Assembly (NCBI GenBank): GCA_034112105.1
Contig: JAWUVZ010000144.1
Span: 1-10,907 of the forward strand
Direction: 5' to 3'
Length of the DNA stretch: 10,907 bases
From: Glaciecola sp034112105
GTDB lineage: Bacteria; Pseudomonadota; Gammaproteobacteria; Enterobacterales; Alteromonadaceae
Position 1 is the first letter of the stretch, and each line of letters starts with the position of its first letter. The notes beneath the pieces are model-generated. The model saw only the letters and a program-made list of their open reading frames with translations. It did no database searches and was not told the origin of the DNA. Shown here piece by piece: positions 6,133 to 10,907 of this stretch. The position numbers were made by a program, and so were the translations under genes.

Positions 6133-8472
6133 ATGCTTCCAACATCAGTGTTTTTCGAAAATATCGACTATATATTTTTAAGATGTAACCGCACACTTAT
6201 AATAGAACACTGTAATAGTTTTATATCAAAGGTAACGGCTTCTCATCAAAATGTTTTTCTTGATAGCAGTTTATTGTCGTTCTTTCACCTAGATGACAAG
6301 GAGAACGTAGCTAAAATATTAGCGAAAAAACGTACACATGATCAATATTATACTCATCGTTTTCGCAAAGAAGATGGGAGTTTTTTCTGGTTTAAATGGC
6401 AATTCAATAAGGACGAAAACGCAAGCGATTACTATATAGTTGGGGAGGATGTTTCCGAACTTAAACGAATTAATTCAGCATTAACTGCGCTCGAAACAGT
6501 CACCGATACTGGCTACTGGGAGATTGATTTAGATACTCACCACTTATATTGGTCTGACTATGTCCATCGTATTCATGAAACAAACCCGATAACGTTTAAA
6601 CCGAAACTTGAAGACGGTATTAAATTCTATCATCCAGATTCGATTCCAAGGTTAATTAGCGGATTACATAAATTGGAAGAAACCGGTGAGTCGTATTCAA
6701 TGGATTTAAATTTCATTACCAATAAAGGTAAAAATTTAATAGTAAATGCTACTGGCTTTTCAGAAGTAATTAATGGACGAATAGTGAGAAACTTTGGGAC
6801 ATTTAAAGATCTCACGATGCAAAAAGAGGATGCAATAGCGCGCCAAGGACTTGAAAAAAGAACCGGACTTGCTCTAAAAGCCGCAAAAATAGGAGTCTGG
6901 GAGTACGACATAGCCAGTGATAATCTAATATGGGATGACCGATTATTTGAAATTTACGGACGTAAACGAGATAAGTTTAAAAACATGTTTCAGGATTGGA
7001 GTGCGTCAGTTTATCCCGATGATCTTGAGGCTGCTCAACAAGCCTTTACAAAGGCAATAGAGGGCCACACTTATTTCAAACACGAATTTAGAATAGTAAC
7101 TAATAAAGGTGAAATTCGCAGTTTGCTGGGTATGGCAACGTGTATCTATGATGTAAAAAATAACCCAATTAAAGTGACTGGCGTTAATCTTGACCTGACT
7201 GAATCGAACAATATAAAAAATGAATTAAAAGCGAGTAGCGAGCGCGCTCAAAAAAACGCTCAGCTTGCTGAAAAAATGGCTAAACAAGCAAGAGCTGCAG
7301 ATTTACAAAAGAGTGCATTTTTAGCAAATATAAGTCATGAGATTAGAACTCCAATTTCTGGCGTGATTGGCCTCGTTGATATGTTGTTGGATGATGTTGA
7401 TGTCAATGAAGTAAGCGAAGACAAACGTCAGTATTATTTAGGATTGATCAAAAATAGTTCTCAGCATTTACTCAGTATCATTACAGATATACTCGATTTT
7501 TCCAAAATTGAAGCAGGTAAAATTAGTATCAGTAAACAAACATTTGACTTGGTTAGTGTAGTTGAAGAATTAATAAATGATTTTAAACATCGAGCCGCGG
7601 AAAAAGGCCTTAAATTTGATTACCAGTCAAGCGGACTGGAACACGCACTGTTCGTTGGAGACCCTCATCGGTTGAAGCAAATACTCTATAATTTACTAGG
7701 CAATGCGATTAAATTTACGCCAACCGGCACGATAAGCGTTCGCGTGCGACTTAATAAAAAAACAGCGCAAAAAGTCAGCTTGATTTGCTCTATAATTGAT
7801 ACAGGAATAGGGATAGAAAAAGATAAGTTAAGTGTATTATTTAAACCATTTCAACAAGTCGATTCAAGCGCTAAACGCAGAGCACAGGGCACCGGCTTAG
7901 GCTTACCCATATCTAGTAAATTGATTGGATTAATGGGAGGAAATATCAGTGTAGATAGTAAATTTGGCATAGGATCTAATTTTACTATCAGTGTTCCGTT
8001 CGGTATAAGTGAACAATTAATTATTACTGATACAGAAAACAATGAGGTTAATCTCAACAATACAATTGGTCATATATTTGAAAATTGCCATGCGCTAGTT
8101 GCCGAAGACAATGACATAAATCAGGTTGTTATACAGAACTTACTTGCCCAATTGAATATCTCGTGTACTTTAGCGGTTGATGGTGAGGAAGCACTAGCTC
8201 AACTAGATTCCGGCAGTGCACACGCATTCAACTTCATTTTAATGGACTGTCAAATGCCAAAGCTCGATGGGTTTGAGACTACTCAAATTATTCGTCAACA
8301 TGACAAATATAAAAAAGTAAGAAACATTCCGATAATTGCGTTAACGGCTAACGCAATGGTAAGTGACAAGGAAAAATGTTTTGATGCGGGTATGGACGGA
8401 TATTTATCCAAACCCGTAGCAAAAGCAGTCCTTAGCGATAAAATTATAGAGATACTAAAAAACTCAAAATAA
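6133..8472 (+). CDS. Hybrid sensor histidine kinase with three PAS domains and a receiver domain
   Basis: This is a 779-aa protein with no membrane helix, so it is a cytoplasmic sensor. In order: PAS 1 (about 5-112), PAS 2 (about 116-230), PAS 3 (about 242-360), a coiled-coil linker (about 360-395), HisKA dimer domain with phospho-accepting His402 in SHEIRTP, HATPase domain (N box Asn524, G1 DTGIG 556-560, G2 GTGLGL 586-591), and a C-terminal receiver with acidic Glu658/Asp659, phospho-acceptor Asp705, Thr738 and Lys760. Every catalytic residue I looked for is present. There is no HPt domain, so phosphate must pass to a separate HPt protein, or the receiver acts on the kinase itself. PAS 2 and 3 have the W-E-x-D and [F/Y]xxxxHPDD-like features of PAS_3-type folds; the signal is unknown. 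No response regulator is adjacent. ATG at 6133 follows AAAGAGA. Confidence 0.95.
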   Translation: MLPTSVFFENIDYIFLRCNRTLIIEHCNSFISKVTASHQNVFLDSSLLSFFHLDDKENVAKILAKKRTHDQYYTHRFRKEDGSFFWFKWQFNKDENASDYYIVGEDVSELKRINSALTALETVTDTGYWEIDLDTHHLYWSDYVHRIHETNPITFKPKLEDGIKFYHPDSIPRLISGLHKLEETGESYSMDLNFITNKGKNLIVNATGFSEVINGRIVRNFGTFKDLTMQKEDAIARQGLEKRTGLALKAAKIGVWEYDIASDNLIWDDRLFEIYGRKRDKFKNMFQDWSASVYPDDLEAAQQAFTKAIEGHTYFKHEFRIVTNKGEIRSLLGMATCIYDVKNNPIKVTGVNLDLTESNNIKNELKASSERAQKNAQLAEKMAKQARAADLQKSAFLANISHEIRTPISGVIGLVDMLLDDVDVNEVSEDKRQYYLGLIKNSSQHLLSIITDILDFSKIEAGKISISKQTFDLVSVVEELINDFKHRAAEKGLKFDYQSSGLEHALFVGDPHRLKQILYNLLGNAIKFTPTGTISVRVRLNKKTAQKVSLICSIIDTGIGIEKDKLSVLFKPFQQVDSSAKRRAQGTGLGLPISSKLIGLMGGNISVDSKFGIGSNFTISVPFGISEQLIITDTENNEVNLNNTIGHIFENCHALVAEDNDINQVVIQNLLAQLNISCTLAVDGEEALAQLDSGSAHAFNFILMDCQMPKLDGFETTQIIRQHDKYKKVRNIPIIALTANAMVSDKEKCFDAGMDGYLSKPVAKAVLSDKIIEILKNSK

Positions 8473-8525
8473 TCTAAATAATACTGGTATTAATATTATC
8501 AAAACAAGGTCTGATAAGGTCACTT

Positions 8526-9689
8526 ATGTCGACACAAATTGTACTCCCACGAATTCTTCAAATTGGCGCGTATGCATCAACTAAAATTGTGGAAATACTT
8601 AACAGTTTGGGTTGTCACCGTCCGATTATACTAACGGATAAAACCATGGTTGAACTTGGTTATGTGCAGACGCTATTAGGGCAGTTCACCGATTCTAAAA
8701 ACTTGCCAGATGTATTTGATAATACCATACCAGAGCCAACAGTGGCCTCAATTATGCAAGCGGTAGAAAAAGTAAAAAGCAAACCTTACGATTGTATTAT
8801 TGCCTTGGGCGGTGGAAGTCCTATCGATAGTGCAAAAGCAGTGGCCGTTTTAGTTACTTTCGGTGGGGAAATGAAAGATTATAAATTTCCTCATATACAA
8901 AGTCAGCCGGGGTTGCCTGTCATCGCGATCCCTACAACGGCAGGCACTGGTTCCGAAGTCACCAAATTTACTATAATTACAGACCAAGACACTGATGAAA
9001 AAATGCTCTGTGCTGGTCCTGGTTTTATGCCCGCAGCAGCACTTATTGATTACACGCTCACGTTAACTTTGCCGCCTCGCACGACAGCAGATACAGGCAT
9101 CGATGCGTTAACTCACGCAATCGAAGCTTATGTTAGTAAAAAAGCAAATTTATATAGTGACAGCCAAGCATTAGCGGCAATGAAACTCTTAGCGCCCAAC
9201 TTGAGAGAAGCACATCGCAATGGAAGCAATGAAGTTTCTCGAGAGGCCATGATGTTAGGTGCGACATTAGCGGGCTTAGCTTTTTCCAATGCGTCAGTTG
9301 CATTAGTGCATGGTATGAGTCGCCCAATTGGCGCCTTTTTTCATGTTCCTCATGGTTTATCTAACGCGATGTTGTTGCCAAGTGTCACTGCATTTTCGAT
9401 TGGGGCAGCGCGTTCACGCTATGCTACCTGCGCACGAACTATGGGTGTGGCTAAATCGACTCATTCTGATGGGCAGGCTTGTGAACTGCTTATTAAAGAG
9501 CTCCATCAACTTAATGCTGATCTTAATGTGCCAACTCCGGAAGATTTTGGGATTAAAAAAGAGGCCTTTTTTGAGGTTTGCGAAACTATGGCTGCACAAG
9601 CATTAGCGTCAGGCTCGCCGGGAAATAATCCTGTTGTCCCCAGTATTGAAGAAATGGTAACGATTTATCATGGGCTTTGGGATGTGTAA
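8526..9689 (+). CDS. Iron-containing alcohol dehydrogenase (group III)
   Basis: The 387-aa protein is of normal length for the family of FucO and related enzymes, cytoplasmic NAD(P)-dependent oxidoreductases acting on primary alcohols or aldehydes. Visible are the nucleotide-binding GGGSPIDSAK (95-104), IPTTAGTGSEVT (135-146), and the metal ligands Asp193 and His197 (GIDALTHAIEAY), His262 (LVHGMSRP) and His276 (HVPHGLSNAMLLP). Position 266 is Arg where FucO has His267, a change I believe is common in this branch. The substrate cannot be read from the sequence. The ATG at 8526 has AAGG 8-9 nt upstream; the hexamer AAGGTC occurs twice in that leader, 4 nt apart. It starts 53 nt after the kinase and is followed 73 nt later by ndh on the same strand. 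Ndh could recycle the NADH it makes. Confidence 0.95.
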   Translation: MSTQIVLPRILQIGAYASTKIVEILNSLGCHRPIILTDKTMVELGYVQTLLGQFTDSKNLPDVFDNTIPEPTVASIMQAVEKVKSKPYDCIIALGGGSPIDSAKAVAVLVTFGGEMKDYKFPHIQSQPGLPVIAIPTTAGTGSEVTKFTIITDQDTDEKMLCAGPGFMPAAALIDYTLTLTLPPRTTADTGIDALTHAIEAYVSKKANLYSDSQALAAMKLLAPNLREAHRNGSNEVSREAMMLGATLAGLAFSNASVALVHGMSRPIGAFFHVPHGLSNAMLLPSVTAFSIGAARSRYATCARTMGVAKSTHSDGQACELLIKELHQLNADLNVPTPEDFGIKKEAFFEVCETMAAQALASGSPGNNPVVPSIEEMVTIYHGLWDV

Positions 9690-9762
9690 ATACTAAAACA
9701 ATAACGGCATAAACTAGACACAAATAACTAACCGCTAGAAAACTGCAAATGGAACAACATAA

Positions 9763-10907
9763 TTGCAAACTCATAATTCAACTCACAGTAGCAAAACAAG
9801 CATCGTCATTGTTGGTGGCGGAGCCGGAGGTTTAGAACTCGCAATAAAATTGGGACGGCGCTATAAAAAGCAATCGCGCAAAGTTATTTTGGTAGATAAA
9901 AACCGAACGCACATCTGGAAGCCGTTATTGCACGAAGTTGCTGCAGGCTCCTTGGACCCTGATATTGATGGGGTTGACTACTTATCCGTAGGTAATAAAA
10001 ATGGTTTTATTTTTCATTTGGGTAGTATGGTCGAACTGAACAGACAAACTCAAAAAATAACATTGGCGCCCTTGTTAGATGATGATGGCAATGTGGTACT
10101 TAATTCCAGAGAATTGGAATATGGAAAACTCGCATTCGCGCTGGGCTCAGTGACCAACGACTTTGGTACTGTCGGCGCCAAAGAAAACTGTATTTTCTTA
10201 GATTCGCCTGCAAGTGCTCAAAAATTTCATATTAAATTACTCAACGAATTTCTAAGACTACAATCTGATGAAAAAAATCATATCTTGGAAATTGCTATCG
10301 TCGGCGCTGGGGCAACTGGTGTTGAATTAGCCGCAGAGCTTTATAAAACCTCTGAACTGCTCAAATCATATGGTTATAATCATTTATCTCAAAATAGACT
10401 CAAAGTCACCTTAATAGAGGCCGGCCCTCGACTGTTACCAGCCCTGCCAGAAAGAATTGCTGACATTACCAAGCGTGAATTAGAAAAATTAGGGGTTGAA
10501 ATATTACTGAGTACACCAGTCTCTGAAGTCGAACCAACTGGGCTACATACTAAAAGCGGCGGATTTATTAATAGCCGAATGTCGGTATGGGCAGCCGGTA
10601 TAAAAGCGCCTGATTTCCTGGCTAGTATAGGTGGCTTAGAAACTAACAAAATTAACCAAATTGTGGTGACACCACAGTTAGTTAGTGTCACTGACGAAAA
10701 CATCTATGCCTTAGGTGACTGTGCCCACTGTTTAATGGCAGATGGTTCGAAAGTGCCGCCACGGGCGCAGTCGGCCCATCAAATGGCCAGTCATGTATTT
10801 AAGAATATTAAACTGCTTGATGAAAACAAACCACAGACTGATTATAAATATGTGGATTATGGATCCTTAGTTTCATTATCAACTTATTCTACGGTTGGTA
10901 GCCTCAT
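9763..10907 (+). CDS. ndh: NADH dehydrogenase type II (NADH:quinone oxidoreductase), 3' end outside window
   Basis: About 381 residues are visible and read as Ndh throughout. There is an FAD-binding IVIVGGGAGGLELA, then WKPLLHEVAAGSLD, ALGSVTNDFGT and a second, NADH-binding dinucleotide fold (AIVGAGATGVELAAEL). These are followed by WAAGIKAPDFL, the flavin-contacting IYALGDCAHC, and VPPRAQSAHQMA. The enzyme sits on the inner face of the cytoplasmic membrane and passes electrons from NADH to quinone without pumping protons. The C-terminal membrane-binding part is cut off. An in-frame TAA ends at 9762, directly followed by TTG at 9763, the only usable start before the FAD motif. GGA at 9751-9753 gives a proper ribosome site, and the resulting 13-residue lead is close to the length seen in E. 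coli Ndh. The ATG at 9749 is in another frame and stops after 28 codons. Confidence 0.93.
   Translation, partial: MQTHNSTHSSKTSIVIVGGGAGGLELAIKLGRRYKKQSRKVILVDKNRTHIWKPLLHEVAAGSLDPDIDGVDYLSVGNKNGFIFHLGSMVELNRQTQKITLAPLLDDDGNVVLNSRELEYGKLAFALGSVTNDFGTVGAKENCIFLDSPASAQKFHIKLLNEFLRLQSDEKNHILEIAIVGAGATGVELAAELYKTSELLKSYGYNHLSQNRLKVTLIEAGPRLLPALPERIADITKRELEKLGVEILLSTPVSEVEPTGLHTKSGGFINSRMSVWAAGIKAPDFLASIGGLETNKINQIVVTPQLVSVTDENIYALGDCAHCLMADGSKVPPRAQSAHQMASHVFKNIKLLDENKPQTDYKYVDYGSLVSLSTYSTVGSL

Noticed and set aside
6630..6911. Minus-strand open frame inside the PAS kinase
   Set aside because: It lies opposite PAS 2/3 coding sequence, with no ribosome site and no plausible product.
8526..9689. 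Arg266 as evidence of an inactive alcohol dehydrogenase
   Set aside because: The four metal ligands Asp193, His197, His262 and His276 are all present, and Arg at this place is, as far as I recall, common in the branch.
9749..9835. ATG at 9749 as the ndh start, or evidence of a frameshifted ndh
   Set aside because: That frame stops after 28 codons and does not match Ndh; the TTG frame gives a normal N-terminus with a proper ribosome site.
10389..10703. Minus-strand open frame inside ndh
   Set aside because: It is antisense to a highly conserved part of ndh and resembles no protein I know; a shadow of the real gene.
1..10907. CRISPR array, tRNA/rRNA, insertion sequence or integron sites
   Set aside because: I saw no regularly spaced direct repeats, cloverleaf sequences, transposase or integrase genes, or terminal repeats.

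Overview
The window looks like chromosomal DNA of a marine-type gammaproteobacterium, most likely in or near Alteromonadales. This rests on moderately AT-rich sequence, an Ndh that reads very much like the enterobacterial/alteromonad enzyme, a YcaD-like MFS transporter, a PEP-CTERM surface protein and a hybrid histidine kinase typical of that group. The taxonomic call is inference from protein flavour. I see no IS element, integrase, tRNA, rRNA or CRISPR array, so this reads as ordinary chromosome with a few accessory genes.

Layout. (1) 1-533, plus strand: C-terminal part of a homocysteine S-methyltransferase, ending at a strong bidirectional terminator (541-577). (2) 597-1211, minus: an orphan PEP-CTERM secreted protein. 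Its upstream region (1212-1502) carries a good sigma-54 (-24/-12) promoter candidate, a perfect 35-bp palindrome over the predicted start site, and a second dyad about 120-150 bp upstream. This is the most interesting regulatory structure here. (3) 1503-2804, minus: MFS transporter of the YcaD type. (4) 2916-4325, minus: a 469-residue conserved protein of unknown function with a near-consensus sigma-70 promoter. (5) 4326-4900: about 575 bp without a convincing gene, holding a possible 50-aa ORF or small-RNA locus and a 13-bp-stem terminator. (6) 4901-5695, minus: a periplasmic-binding-protein-like fold with no signal peptide. (7) 5696-6132: divergent intergenic region with a perfect 14-bp palindrome. 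(8) 6133-8472, plus: soluble three-PAS hybrid histidine kinase. (9) 8526-9689, plus: iron-type alcohol dehydrogenase. (10) 9763 to the window end, plus: NADH dehydrogenase type II (ndh), probably from a TTG start and cut off by the window edge.

How the genes may work together. The alcohol dehydrogenase would produce NADH and the adjacent Ndh would reoxidise it into the quinone pool, so these two same-strand neighbours make metabolic sense together. The signal-less binding-protein-like gene and the soluble PAS kinase are divergently placed and could be a sensing pair, but nothing in the sequence proves it. The PEP-CTERM protein needs an exosortase encoded elsewhere, and its sigma-54 promoter would fit control by a PrsK/PrsR-type two-component system, also outside this window. 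No obviously new multi-gene system is visible. The best candidates for novelty are the PEP-CTERM control region, the unknown 469-aa protein and the signal-less binding protein.
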